A stretch of 64,000 bases of DNA from Lachnospiraceae bacterium Zagget2 (lineage in GTDB: Bacteria > Bacillota > Clostridia > Lachnospirales > Lachnospiraceae): positions 27,416 to 91,415 of the forward strand of contig MSHD01000015.1 in NCBI GenBank assembly GCA_001941045.1, read 5' to 3'. Of this stretch, positions 17,350-25,517 are shown piece after piece. The notes below the pieces were generated by a model. That model searched no databases and had not been told where the DNA came from. It was given only the letters and a program-made list of their open reading frames with translations. Position numbers and translations under genes: made by a program. The stretch's first letter is position 1. Each line of letters starts with the position of its first letter.

Positions 17350-18072
17350 ATGAAAGGTTTAGGAACGATTATCAATGTGATTGCGGTGCTCGCGGGAGGC
17401 GGCATCGGTCTGGTCGTGCGCGGCGGCATGAAGCAGCGCTACCAGGATATCATGATGCAGGCGCTCGGCATGGCGACGATCTTTGTCGGCATCGTGGGCG
17501 CGCTGCAGGGCATGCTGACCGTGGAGGATGGGAGCTTGGGTTCGCAGGGGACGCTGCTGCTCGTGCTGTCGCTGACGCTCGGCGGCCTCGTCGGGGAGTT
17601 TCTGAATATCGAGGAAAAGCTGGAGCAGTTCGGGGAATGGCTGAAGCAGAAAGTGCACGCGGAGCAGAACGCCCGCTTTGTGGAGGCCTTCGTGACGACC
17701 TCGCTCGTGATCTGCGTGGGCGCGATGGCGATCGTCGGCGCGCTCGAGGACGGGCTGAATGGCGATGCGAATATGCTGATCATCAAGTCGGCGCTGGACT
17801 TCGCGATCGTGATTGTCTTCGCCTCGACGCTCGGCGTCGGTAGTCTCTTCTCCGCGATTCCGATCGCGATCTGGGAGGGCGGCATCACGCTGGCCGCGAC
17901 GCTGATCGCGCCATTCCTCAGCGACGCGCTGATCACGGACCTGTCCGCGGTCGGTTCGGTGCTGATCTTCGGCGTGGGCGTGAACCTGCTCTTTGACCGG
18001 AAAATCAGGGTGGGCAATTTACTGCCCGCCCTGTTAGGACCGGTTTTGTATCATATACATATAATATTATAA
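17350..18072 (+). CDS. DUF554-family membrane protein
   Basis: 240-aa protein with about seven membrane helices. The start GLGTIINVIAVLAGGGIGL and the GGLVGEFLNIEEKLE loop are characteristic of DUF554, proteins conserved in Firmicutes whose transport role is not established. I choose the ATG at 17350 because AGGAG (17337-17341) is 8 bp upstream; the GTG at 17344 would be too close. It starts just after the GH25 stop, so the two genes are probably co-transcribed. It ends 5 bp before the convergent beta-CASP gene. Confidence 0.85.
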   Translation: MKGLGTIINVIAVLAGGGIGLVVRGGMKQRYQDIMMQALGMATIFVGIVGALQGMLTVEDGSLGSQGTLLLVLSLTLGGLVGEFLNIEEKLEQFGEWLKQKVHAEQNARFVEAFVTTSLVICVGAMAIVGALEDGLNGDANMLIIKSALDFAIVIVFASTLGVGSLFSAIPIAIWEGGITLAATLIAPFLSDALITDLSAVGSVLIFGVGVNLLFDRKIRVGNLLPALLGPVLYHIHIIL

Positions 18073-18077
18073 AAGTC

Positions 18078-19670
18078 TTATCGATCCCACTTATCACACA
18101 GCGAGTTGATCTGGCCGGTGAATTTCGCGAGATCCTTGTTCGCGCCGCCTTCGTTGCGGTAGATGACCTGCAGGAGCCGCTTGCCGGCCTCAAGAAGCCG
18201 CGCGTAGGCGTCGGACTTCCGCTTCGCCGCAGGCTTCTCCGCGGCGGGCACGGGCTGAGCCTCTTTCTCCCAGGCGTCTGCCGCCAGATCAAAGATCGCG
18301 CCGGAGAAGGGTGCACAGGCGGCGAGACCGTATTCCTTATTCAGACTTTCGGCAAAGTGCTCGCACACTTCGTCGTCTCCGTGGACGACGAAGACCATCT
18401 TTGGCGCGGGCGAGAAGGCGCTCGCCCATTTCAGAAGGCCGTTCCGGTCGGCGTGTCCGCTGATGCCCTCCAGGTTCCGGATCTCAGCCTTTACCTCAAT
18501 TGTCTCCCCGAACAGCTTCACACGCTCCGCGCCCTCGCGCAGCGAGCGGCCCAGCGTGCCGTTTGCCTGATAGCCGACGAAGAGTACCGTGCATTCCGGC
18601 CGCCAGAGATTGTGCTTCAGATGGTGCTTGATGCGCCCGGCCTCGCACATGCCAGAGGCAGAGATGATGACCTTCGGTGTCTTGTCGAAGTTGATCGCCT
18701 TGGATTCTTCGCTTGAGACCGCGAGGTGCAGACCCGCGAAGCGGATCGGATTGATGCCTGCTCGCACGAGTGCCATCGCCTCCTCGTCGAAGCAGGACTG
18801 GTAATTTTTATTGAAAATGGAAGTGGCCTCGATCGCCAGCGGGCTGTCCACGTAGACCGGGAAATCAATGTCCACGAGCTTTCGTTCCTTGATATCGCGG
18901 ATAAAATAGAGCAGCTCCTGCGTCCGGCCGACCGCGAAGGCCGGGATGACCAGGTTGCCGCCGCGCTTCAGCGTCCGGCTGATCACCGCCGCGAGCTCTG
19001 TGGCGTAATCGGGCGGCGCGTTGTGGACGCGGTCTCCGTAGGTGGACTCCATGATCACGTAGTCCGCCGTCTCGGTGGGGAGCGGATCCCGGATCAGCGG
19101 CTGGTTGATATTTCCGATGTCGCCGGAGAAGACGAGCTTTCTTGAAATGTCTCCCTCGGTAATCCACAGTTCGACGGAGGACGAGCCGAGCAGATGTCCC
19201 ACGTCGCGGAAACGTGCCTGAATCCCGGGGCAGAGATCGATCTTCTGTTCATAGTCGCAGGGATGGAAGCGGCTGATCGCCCCGAGCGCGTCCTCCATCG
19301 TGTAGAGCGGTACATACTCCGGCTCGCCCGCGCGCTTCGCCTTGCGGTTGCGCCATTCCGCCTCAAACTCCTGGATGTGCGCACTGTCACGCAGCATGAT
19401 GCTGCACAGGTCGCTGGTGGCGAAGGTGGAGATGATGTCTCCGCGGAAACCCTCCTTATATAAAAGCGGCAGGCGCCCCGAGTGGTCGATGTGCGCGTGC
19501 GTCAGCAGCACATAGTCAATGTGGTGGATGGGAACCGGAATGTCCTGATTGACGTAGGCGTCCCGCCCCTGTTCCATCCCGCAGTCGATCAGAATATTTT
19601 TCCCACAGGCCTCCACGTAGTGACAGCTCCCGGTGACCTCGTGGTCGGCTCCGACAAAACCAAGCTTCAT
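18078..19670 (-). CDS. Beta-CASP metallo-beta-lactamase-fold hydrolase (RNase-like)
   Basis: 530-aa enzyme with the zinc motif HAHIDHSG (58-65) and a later FSGDIGNIN metal segment. A beta-CASP insertion follows, with VYVDSPLAIEAT and KVIISASGMCEAGRIKHHL, then the RNA-specificity segment ending GHADRNGLLKW. This architecture matches the YSH1/CPSF-like group of RNA-processing nucleases that are widespread in anaerobes. The start at 19670 follows GAGGAAAGGGGG; an upstream ATG would add 17 unrelated residues. A lone C-terminal extension of about 60 residues is Lys/Ala-rich. It is presumably cytoplasmic and acts in RNA turnover. Confidence 0.87.
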   Translation of the reverse strand: MKLGFVGADHEVTGSCHYVEACGKNILIDCGMEQGRDAYVNQDIPVPIHHIDYVLLTHAHIDHSGRLPLLYKEGFRGDIISTFATSDLCSIMLRDSAHIQEFEAEWRNRKAKRAGEPEYVPLYTMEDALGAISRFHPCDYEQKIDLCPGIQARFRDVGHLLGSSSVELWITEGDISRKLVFSGDIGNINQPLIRDPLPTETADYVIMESTYGDRVHNAPPDYATELAAVISRTLKRGGNLVIPAFAVGRTQELLYFIRDIKERKLVDIDFPVYVDSPLAIEATSIFNKNYQSCFDEEAMALVRAGINPIRFAGLHLAVSSEESKAINFDKTPKVIISASGMCEAGRIKHHLKHNLWRPECTVLFVGYQANGTLGRSLREGAERVKLFGETIEVKAEIRNLEGISGHADRNGLLKWASAFSPAPKMVFVVHGDDEVCEHFAESLNKEYGLAACAPFSGAIFDLAADAWEKEAQPVPAAEKPAAKRKSDAYARLLEAGKRLLQVIYRNEGGANKDLAKFTGQINSLCDKWDR

Positions 19671-19742
19671 AGTATATACCCCCTTTCCTCTCCTGTCATT
19701 ATAGTAGCAAGATTTAAACAAAGATTCAACCGCAAAAGCGGA

Positions 19743-19771
19743 TTGCCTGTTTTGAAAAATCAGTATATAAT
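19743..19771 (+). promoter_or_regulatory. Sigma-A promoter of the Mrp-type operon
   Basis: TTGCCT (19743-19748) and a consensus TATAAT (19766-19771) with a 17-bp spacer lie 25 bp before the first gene of the antiporter operon. Confidence 0.65.
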
Positions 19772-19795
19772 GAGCGAAGAATAGGGAGTGGCTTT

Positions 19796-20260
19796 ATGTA
19801 CATCGCGTTTCTGCTTTTGTGGATTATTTTCAATGGAAGAGTGACTCTGGAGATCCTGCTGATTGGGATCGCCCTTTGCAGTGCGCTCTTTCTTTTTTGC
19901 TGCAGATTTCTCGGCTACAGTGTCCGGAAGGATATCCGTCTGCTGAAGCTGACGCCGCTGGTGGCGGAGTATATCGTCACCCTGATCGCGGAGATCCTGA
20001 AAGCGAACCGGCAGGTGCTGCACTACATCGTCACGCCGGTCTACCAGGTGGAGCCGCGGATCGTGCATTTTAAGACGGATCTGAAGACGGAGAGTGCACG
20101 GGTCATCCTGGCAAATTCGATCACGCTGACGCCGGGGACGATCACGGTCGGCCTCGAGGGGGCGGATTTTTACGTGCACTGCCTGGACTCTGACTTTGAT
20201 ACAGATCTGGAGACTTCCGTGTTTGTGAAGCTTCTGAAGCGGATGGAGGCGGTGGAATAG
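19796..20260 (+). CDS. mnhE: Mrp/Mnh cation antiporter subunit E
   Basis: 154-aa membrane protein and the first gene of the antiporter operon. Two or three hydrophobic helices at the N-terminus are followed by the soluble MnhE segment, in which NSITLTPGTITVGLEG is the family hallmark. MnhE is a small accessory subunit of Mrp-type multisubunit Na+/H+ antiporters and of membrane-bound hydrogenases derived from them. The stop codon is immediately followed by the next ATG, and the whole set reads as one transcript from the promoter at 19743. Confidence 0.9.
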   Translation: MYIAFLLLWIIFNGRVTLEILLIGIALCSALFLFCCRFLGYSVRKDIRLLKLTPLVAEYIVTLIAEILKANRQVLHYIVTPVYQVEPRIVHFKTDLKTESARVILANSITLTPGTITVGLEGADFYVHCLDSDFDTDLETSVFVKLLKRMEAVE

Positions 20261-20602
20261 ATGTATGAGGAGATTTATCACAGTTTTCTGCTTTTCTGCA
20301 TGATCGTGATCGCCGTGCTGATTATCCTGTGTCTGCTGCGCGCGATCCTGGGACCGCGGCTTGGCGACCGGATCGTGTCGATCAACATGATCGGAACGAT
20401 GACGATCGTGGAGATCGCGATGCTGGCTCTCTATATGCGGGAGAGCTATCTCTATGATGTCTGTCTGATCTACGCGATGATCAGCTTCCTGGCGGTTATC
20501 GTGCTGACCAAGATTTACGAGGGGGCTTACCGCGAGAAGAAGCAGCGCGGCGAGCTGCTGATCAAGGAGACGGACGAGAGGAAGGAGGATGACGACGAAT
20601 GA
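20261..20602 (+). CDS. mnhF: Mrp/Mnh antiporter subunit F
   Basis: 113-aa protein with three membrane helices and the MnhF signature around ILGPRLGDRIVSINMIGTM, in which a loop carries the conserved Asp-Arg pair. The C-terminal 25 residues are strongly charged and end in an acidic stretch in the cytoplasm. It directly abuts subunit E and overlaps subunit G by 4 bp, indicating tight translational coupling. It is an accessory membrane subunit with no catalytic site of its own. Confidence 0.9.
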   Translation: MYEEIYHSFLLFCMIVIAVLIILCLLRAILGPRLGDRIVSINMIGTMTIVEIAMLALYMRESYLYDVCLIYAMISFLAVIVLTKIYEGAYREKKQRGELLIKETDERKEDDDE

Positions 20603-20931
20603 TTGCCTGGATACAGCTGGCGGTGGGCGGTATTTTTATTGTAATCGGTCTTCTGACGCTGTGCGTGGCCGTGTTCGGAGTCTACCGCTTCCACTATGTA
20701 CTGAACCGGATGCATGCCGCGGCGATGGGAGATTCGCTGGGTATTCTGTTCATCATCATCGGCCTGATGATCTTGAGCGGGCTGAATCTCGGAACGCTGA
20801 AGCTCGCGCTGATCATCGCCTTTTTCTGGCTGGCTGGCCCGGTCTCGAGCCATATGATCGGCCAGATGGAGGTGCTGACGAACGAGCATCTGGAGGAAGA
20901 ATGCGAGGTGCCGGACGATGGAGACTTTTAA
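20599..20931 (+). CDS. mnhG: Mrp/Mnh antiporter subunit G
   Basis: 110-aa protein with three membrane helices. The segment VFGVYRFHYVLNRMHAAAMG is characteristic of MnhG (PhaG), and the helix that follows is rich in Gly and Leu. It completes the E-F-G set that opens Mrp operons of the Mbh-like type. It overlaps subunit F by 4 bp and the DUF4040 subunit by 14 bp. Confidence 0.9.
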   Translation: MIAWIQLAVGGIFIVIGLLTLCVAVFGVYRFHYVLNRMHAAAMGDSLGILFIIIGLMILSGLNLGTLKLALIIAFFWLAGPVSSHMIGQMEVLTNEHLEEECEVPDDGDF

Positions 20932-21193
20932 AATCATATTGCTGATTTTCCTGATTCTCTGCGCGATCTCGGTCAGTCTCATCAAAAATTATCTGATATC
21001 GGTGATCGTCTTTATGTCCTACAGTCTGGTCATGTCGGTGATCTGGTTTCTGCTGGAGTCGCCGGATCTGGCGATCACGGAGGCAGCCGTCGGCGCGGGC
21101 GTGAGCAGTATTCTGTTCTTTGTGACGCTGCGGAAGATTCAGGCGCTGCATGGTAGTGAGGGAGAGGAAAAGGATGAGCAGAGTCAGGGATAA
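20918..21193 (+). CDS. DUF4040/MbhD-like antiporter subunit
   Basis: 91-aa protein with three membrane helices. SPDLAITEAAVGAGVSSILFF is the family motif of MbhD and of the DUF4040 part of MrpA, the helix pair that borders the cation path. In Bacillus-type Mrp this segment is fused to MrpA; here it is a separate gene, as in Mbh and Mbx complexes of archaea and anaerobes. It overlaps both neighbours (14 and 20 bp). Confidence 0.87.
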   Translation: METFKIILLIFLILCAISVSLIKNYLISVIVFMSYSLVMSVIWFLLESPDLAITEAAVGAGVSSILFFVTLRKIQALHGSEGEEKDEQSQG

Positions 21194-22130
21194 TTATGAA
21201 AACAGTCGTTTCCGGCGCCTGCTCCGCTGGATAAACGGGGAAACGGATCCACTGGAAGGAAAGATGGAGATGAAGCCCCTGCGCGAGGAAGAGCTCAAGG
21301 GCGAGTCAGTCTATGATCCGGATCGGATCGACCGCGCGCGGGTCGAGCGCTATCTCGACGATGTGGAGCGCAACACGGAGATGAGAGCTTTTCGGGTGGT
21401 CTACCGGCTCGGCTCGGTGGCGCTCTGTCTGCTGCTGATCGCGGCGCTGCTGTATGCAGTGTCGTGGATGCCGGCTGTCGGCGACGCGAACGCCCCTGCG
21501 AATAATGAAGTCTCACAGCGCTACGTTGAGCAGGGCCTGGAGGAGGTCGGCGCGGTCAATATGGTTACGAATATGATTCTGAGCTACCGCGGTTTTGATA
21601 CCTTTGGGGAGACCTGCGTGCTGTTTGTCGCGGCGACCTGTGTGATCGTGCTGCTGCGCAGACGGCGCGACGACATCGAGAAGGCGAAGGAGACGGACTG
21701 GAAGTACGAGCCGAAGCCGGACGCGATCCTGCAGCAGGTCACGAAGGTCCTGACGCCGGTCATTTTTCTCTTTGGCGTCTATATTATTTTAAATGGAAAT
21801 CTTTCACCGGGCGGCGGCTTCTCGGGCGGCGCGGTGATCGGCGCGGGGCTGATTCTGTATGTGACGACCTTCGGTTTCCACCGGACGCAGCGCTTCTTCA
21901 ACGAAAAGACCTACGACTGTGTGAAGGTCGGCGCGCTGACACTGTACAGTATTACGATGATTTATTATTTCTATACGGGAGCGAACGGGATCGCGAGCCT
22001 CTTCGGGACCGGCACGGCGGGCAATATCCTGAGCGCGGGTATGCTGCTGCCGATCAATATTTTCGTCGGACTTGAAGTGGCCTGTACGATGTACTGCTTT
22101 TTCGCGCTGTTTCGGAGAGGGGGAATGTGA
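21174..22130 (+). CDS. Fused MbhE-like/MnhB antiporter subunit
   Basis: 318-aa protein combining two units that are often separate. After a charged, Arg/Glu-rich cytoplasmic N-terminus of about 70 residues comes an MbhE-like part with NMVTNMILSYRGFDTFGE, followed by an MnhB domain with LSPGGGFSGGAVIGAG, the MnhB hallmark loop. I choose the ATG at 21174 because GAGAGGAAAAGG precedes it. The upstream codon at 21150 lies within the preceding gene and has no ribosome site. The long charged N-terminus is unusual. Confidence 0.85.
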   Translation: MSRVRDNYENSRFRRLLRWINGETDPLEGKMEMKPLREEELKGESVYDPDRIDRARVERYLDDVERNTEMRAFRVVYRLGSVALCLLLIAALLYAVSWMPAVGDANAPANNEVSQRYVEQGLEEVGAVNMVTNMILSYRGFDTFGETCVLFVAATCVIVLLRRRRDDIEKAKETDWKYEPKPDAILQQVTKVLTPVIFLFGVYIILNGNLSPGGGFSGGAVIGAGLILYVTTFGFHRTQRFFNEKTYDCVKVGALTLYSITMIYYFYTGANGIASLFGTGTAGNILSAGMLLPINIFVGLEVACTMYCFFALFRRGGM

Positions 22131-22131
22131 G

Positions 22132-22509
22132 ATGGGACCGAACCTTGCGCTGAATGTGGAGGAGGTCGCGGCGGTGATTCTCTTTGGCATCGGCTTCACG
22201 ACGCTGCTGCTTCACCGGAATATGATCAAGAAGATCATCGGCCTCAATATCATGGATACTTCGGTGTACCTCTTTCTGGCGGCGATGGGATATATCGAGG
22301 GGCGCGCGGCACCGATCGTGGAGAATGGCGTGACCGATGCGGAATACTATATCAATCCGATTCCGAGCGGCCTGGTGCTGACCGGCATCGTCGTGTCCGT
22401 CAGTGTGACGGCGCTGATGCTGGCGCTGACGGTGCGCATGTACCGGCGCTATCACTCGCTGGACCTGGATGAGATTCTGATCCGGATGCAGAGGGAGGAG
22501 CTGAAATGA
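22132..22509 (+). CDS. mnhC: Mrp/Mnh antiporter subunit C (NuoK-like)
   Basis: 125-aa protein with three membrane helices, homologous to NuoK/ND4L. Visible are the GIGFTTLLLHRNMIKKIIGL segment and, near the C-terminus, PSGLVLTGIVVSVSVTALML, which is characteristic of MnhC. The start at 22132 follows GGAGAGGGGGAATG-type purines, and longer versions would run into the previous gene. It overlaps the ND2-like gene by 4 bp. Confidence 0.9.
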   Translation: MGPNLALNVEEVAAVILFGIGFTTLLLHRNMIKKIIGLNIMDTSVYLFLAAMGYIEGRAAPIVENGVTDAEYYINPIPSGLVLTGIVVSVSVTALMLALTVRMYRRYHSLDLDEILIRMQREELK

Positions 22510-24005
22510 ATTTTGTTCAGAATTTCCCCTGTTTCTCGATCGTCCTGTGCATGGTCGCCGGAATTATCTCGACGCCGCTGAAAGGAAAAGGGGCGAAGCG
22601 CGTGACGCTGTTCATCGTGTCTCTCGTGGCGCTTTTATCCTTCGTGACGCTGCTCTATATCCTTTTCACAGGCACGGGATTTACTTACACGATGGGGCGT
22701 TTTCCAGCCCCGTGGGGCAATGAGCTGCGGGCGGGCCTCCTGGAATCGCTGCTCGCGACGGTCTTTTCGCTGGTCGTGCTCTGTTCCCTGCTTGGCGGCA
22801 TGGATCTGATCTTCACGGACATTGCGGAGGATAAGGTAAATCTCTATTTTATTCTGGTTGATCTGCTACTGAGTTCGCTGCTTGCGATTCTCTACACGAA
22901 TGATCTCTTCACGGCTTATGTGTTTGTGGAGATCAACACGATTTCGACCTGTGGCCTGATTATGATCCGGGAGAGTGGGCGTTCGCTGATCGCGGCGACG
23001 CGCTATATGATCATGAGCCTGATCGGTTCCGGTCTCTTCCTGATCAGCATCGCGATGCTCTACGGCGTCACCGGGAATCTGCTGATGGAATATATCCACG
23101 TGGAGATTCTGGAGCTGGCGGCGAGCGGGCAGTACCAGGTTCCACTGCTCGTGATCATCAGCTTCTGCACGGTCGGCCTCGCGATCAAAAGTGGGCTCTA
23201 TCCCTTCCACTCCTGGATGCCGGACGCCTACGGTTACGCCACGATTTCGAGCAGCGCGATCCTGTCGTCGCTCGTTTCGAAGAGTTATATCTTCCTGCTG
23301 ATCAAGATCTTTTACTGTGTGATCGGCTTTGACCTCATCGTGCAGAGCAAGATTGTGAATGTACTCTTTGTCTTCGGCCTGGTCGGTATGATCATGGGTT
23401 CGGTGTCCGCGATTATGGCAAAGGAAATCTACCGGATGATCGCCTATTCGTCGGTCGCCCAGATTGGTTATATTTACATGGGTATCGGTCTTGCGACGGA
23501 GGCGGGGATGGTCGCGGCGGTGTTTCATATCCTGACGCACGCGGTCACAAAGTCGCTGCTCTTCCTCTCCGCGAAGGGACTCAATGAAGCTTCGGGGAGG
23601 AAACGCGTCTACCCGGCGCTGCAGGGCGCGGCCTTCCGCAATCCGCTCGCCGGTGCCGCTTTTCTGATCGGCAGCCTCTCGATGGTGGGTATCCCGACGC
23701 TGGCCGGTTTTATCTCGAAGCTGCTCTTCGCGACGGCAGCGATCGACGGCTCCCAGAGAAAGATGCTGCCGACGCTGATCGTGCTGGAGGTCAGTACGAT
23801 CCTGAACACGATCTATTTCCTGCACACGGTCGTGCGGATCTATACGCCGGTCGGCGCGCCGGAGGAATATAAGGATGTGCGTATTCACCCGACGCCCGGG
23901 AGAATCGGCGCGCTGGTAGCATTGATTCTGATGAATTTTGGTCTGGGGCTTTTCTCCCAGCCGATTACCGACCTGATACGGGCCGGGATAGAGATGTTTG
24001 CATAA
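22506..24005 (+). CDS. Proton-conducting ND2/NuoN-like antiporter subunit (1 of 4)
   Basis: 499-aa protein with about 14 membrane helices of the complex I antiporter family. The broken-helix region contains GLYPFHSWMPDAY and ISSSAILSSLVSKSYIFLL, with the conserved lysine of the proton path. The glutamate segment FVEINTISTCGLIM lies on helix 5, and HILTHAVTKSLLFLSA on helix 8. It most resembles MrpD/MbhH-type subunits. The neighbouring genes supply three further paralogues. It follows subunit C with a 4-bp overlap and would translocate protons in exchange for Na+ or another cation. Confidence 0.87.
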   Translation: MNFVQNFPCFSIVLCMVAGIISTPLKGKGAKRVTLFIVSLVALLSFVTLLYILFTGTGFTYTMGRFPAPWGNELRAGLLESLLATVFSLVVLCSLLGGMDLIFTDIAEDKVNLYFILVDLLLSSLLAILYTNDLFTAYVFVEINTISTCGLIMIRESGRSLIAATRYMIMSLIGSGLFLISIAMLYGVTGNLLMEYIHVEILELAASGQYQVPLLVIISFCTVGLAIKSGLYPFHSWMPDAYGYATISSSAILSSLVSKSYIFLLIKIFYCVIGFDLIVQSKIVNVLFVFGLVGMIMGSVSAIMAKEIYRMIAYSSVAQIGYIYMGIGLATEAGMVAAVFHILTHAVTKSLLFLSAKGLNEASGRKRVYPALQGAAFRNPLAGAAFLIGSLSMVGIPTLAGFISKLLFATAAIDGSQRKMLPTLIVLEVSTILNTIYFLHTVVRIYTPVGAPEEYKDVRIHPTPGRIGALVALILMNFGLGLFSQPITDLIRAGIEMFA

Positions 24006-24020
24006 GGAGGGACAAAGGAA

Positions 24021-25508
24021 ATGATGATTACATGGATGTTTGGGGCGGCGATCCTGCTGCCGGTGCTGTCAGGCCTGTTTCTCCTGCTGCGACGGGGAAA
24101 AATACAGAATCGCAGGCTCAAGTGTGTCGGGATTTTCCTGGTGATGGCGCTGACTGCGCTGCTGGCGGTGGGACTGATATGTTCACCGGATTATGAACTC
24201 ACAGTCTGGCGGCTGACGGACACAATTTCGCTGACCTTCCGCCTTGACGGACTTGCGCGGCTCTTTATGGGGATGACCGTGGCGGCCTGGACGCTGGGCG
24301 GCGTCTTTGCCTTCGAGTACATGAAGCACGAGGAAAATGAGGACCGCTATTTTGGCTTTTACCTGATCGTGCTGGGCGTGCTGCTCGCGCTCGACCAGGC
24401 GGGCAATCTGGTGACGCTGTATCTCTGTTTCGAGATGATGACGCTGACCTCGCTGCCGCTCGTGCTGCACAATATGTCGCACGAGGCAGTCATGGCGGGC
24501 CTGAAATATCTGTTCTATTCGATTGGCGGCGCTTTCACCGCGTTGTTCGGCATCTTTTATCTCTTCGCGAACGGGCTCACCGGCAGCTTTACGCCGGGCG
24601 GCTATCTGAGCGCGGGGACAGTCTCTTACACAGGAACGACGGGAATGACGCTCTTTGTGCTGCTGCTGATCATCGTCGGCTTCGGCACGAAGGCCGGTAT
24701 GTTTCCCATGCACGGCTGGCTGCCGACGGCCCACCCGGTCGCTCCGGCCCCGGCAAGCGCGGTGCTCTCCGGCGTGATCACGAAGGCCGGTGTGCTGGCG
24801 GTCGTGCGCGTGGTCTTCTACATGGTCGGCGCGGATTTCCTGCGCGGGACCTGGGTGCAGTACACCTGGCTGACGCTGGCGCTGATCACGGTCTTCATGG
24901 GTTCCATGATGGCCTACAAGGAGCAGCTCCTGAAAAAGCGTCTGGCCTATTCATCCGTGAGCCAGGTTTCCTACATCATGTTTGGCCTGGCGACGCTGAC
25001 AGTGGACGGTTTCGTTGGGGGACTTGCGCATTTTATCTTCCACAGCGTGATCAAGGACTGCCTCTTCCTCTGCGCAGGCGCGATTATTTACAATACGCAC
25101 CGGACGCGGGTCGACGAGCTGCGCGGCATCGGTAAGGAGATGCCGGTGACGATGTGGTGTTTCACGATCGTCTCGCTCGGTCTCGTCGGTATCCCGCCGT
25201 TCTCCGGATTTGTCAGCAAGTGGTACCTGGCCGTGGGATCGCTTGGCTCTGGCACCGGCGTCTTCACCTGGCTTGGACCGGTTGTATTATTGCTGAGCGC
25301 GCTGCTGACAGCGGGATATCTGCTGATTTTGTCGATTCAGGCCTTCTTCCCGGGGGCGGACTTTGACTATGCAGACGTGAAGAAGCATGAGGTGAACGCG
25401 CTGATGACGGTTCCGATGATCCTCTATGCAGCGGCGACGCTGCTGCTCGGCATGTTCCCGGGCACGCTGATCGGATTCATCCAGAATATTGCTTCCGCGG
25501 TCCTGTAA
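24021..25508 (+). CDS. Proton-conducting ND4/NuoM-like antiporter subunit (2 of 4)
   Basis: 495-aa paralogue with about 14 helices. Key segments are YLCFEMMTLTSLPLV (helix 5 glutamate), GMFPMHGWLPTAHPVAPAPA, SGVITKAGVLAVV (proton-path lysine) and HFIFHSVIKDCLFLCAGA. It is closer to the fourth subunit (27.0-29.3 kb) than to the ND2-like one, judging by the shared HPVAPAPASA segment. It begins after an AAGGAGGGAC ribosome site, 15 bp behind the previous gene. Confidence 0.87.
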   Translation: MMITWMFGAAILLPVLSGLFLLLRRGKIQNRRLKCVGIFLVMALTALLAVGLICSPDYELTVWRLTDTISLTFRLDGLARLFMGMTVAAWTLGGVFAFEYMKHEENEDRYFGFYLIVLGVLLALDQAGNLVTLYLCFEMMTLTSLPLVLHNMSHEAVMAGLKYLFYSIGGAFTALFGIFYLFANGLTGSFTPGGYLSAGTVSYTGTTGMTLFVLLLIIVGFGTKAGMFPMHGWLPTAHPVAPAPASAVLSGVITKAGVLAVVRVVFYMVGADFLRGTWVQYTWLTLALITVFMGSMMAYKEQLLKKRLAYSSVSQVSYIMFGLATLTVDGFVGGLAHFIFHSVIKDCLFLCAGAIIYNTHRTRVDELRGIGKEMPVTMWCFTIVSLGLVGIPPFSGFVSKWYLAVGSLGSGTGVFTWLGPVVLLLSALLTAGYLLILSIQAFFPGADFDYADVKKHEVNALMTVPMILYAAATLLLGMFPGTLIGFIQNIASAVL

Positions 25509-25517
25509 GGAGGTGCG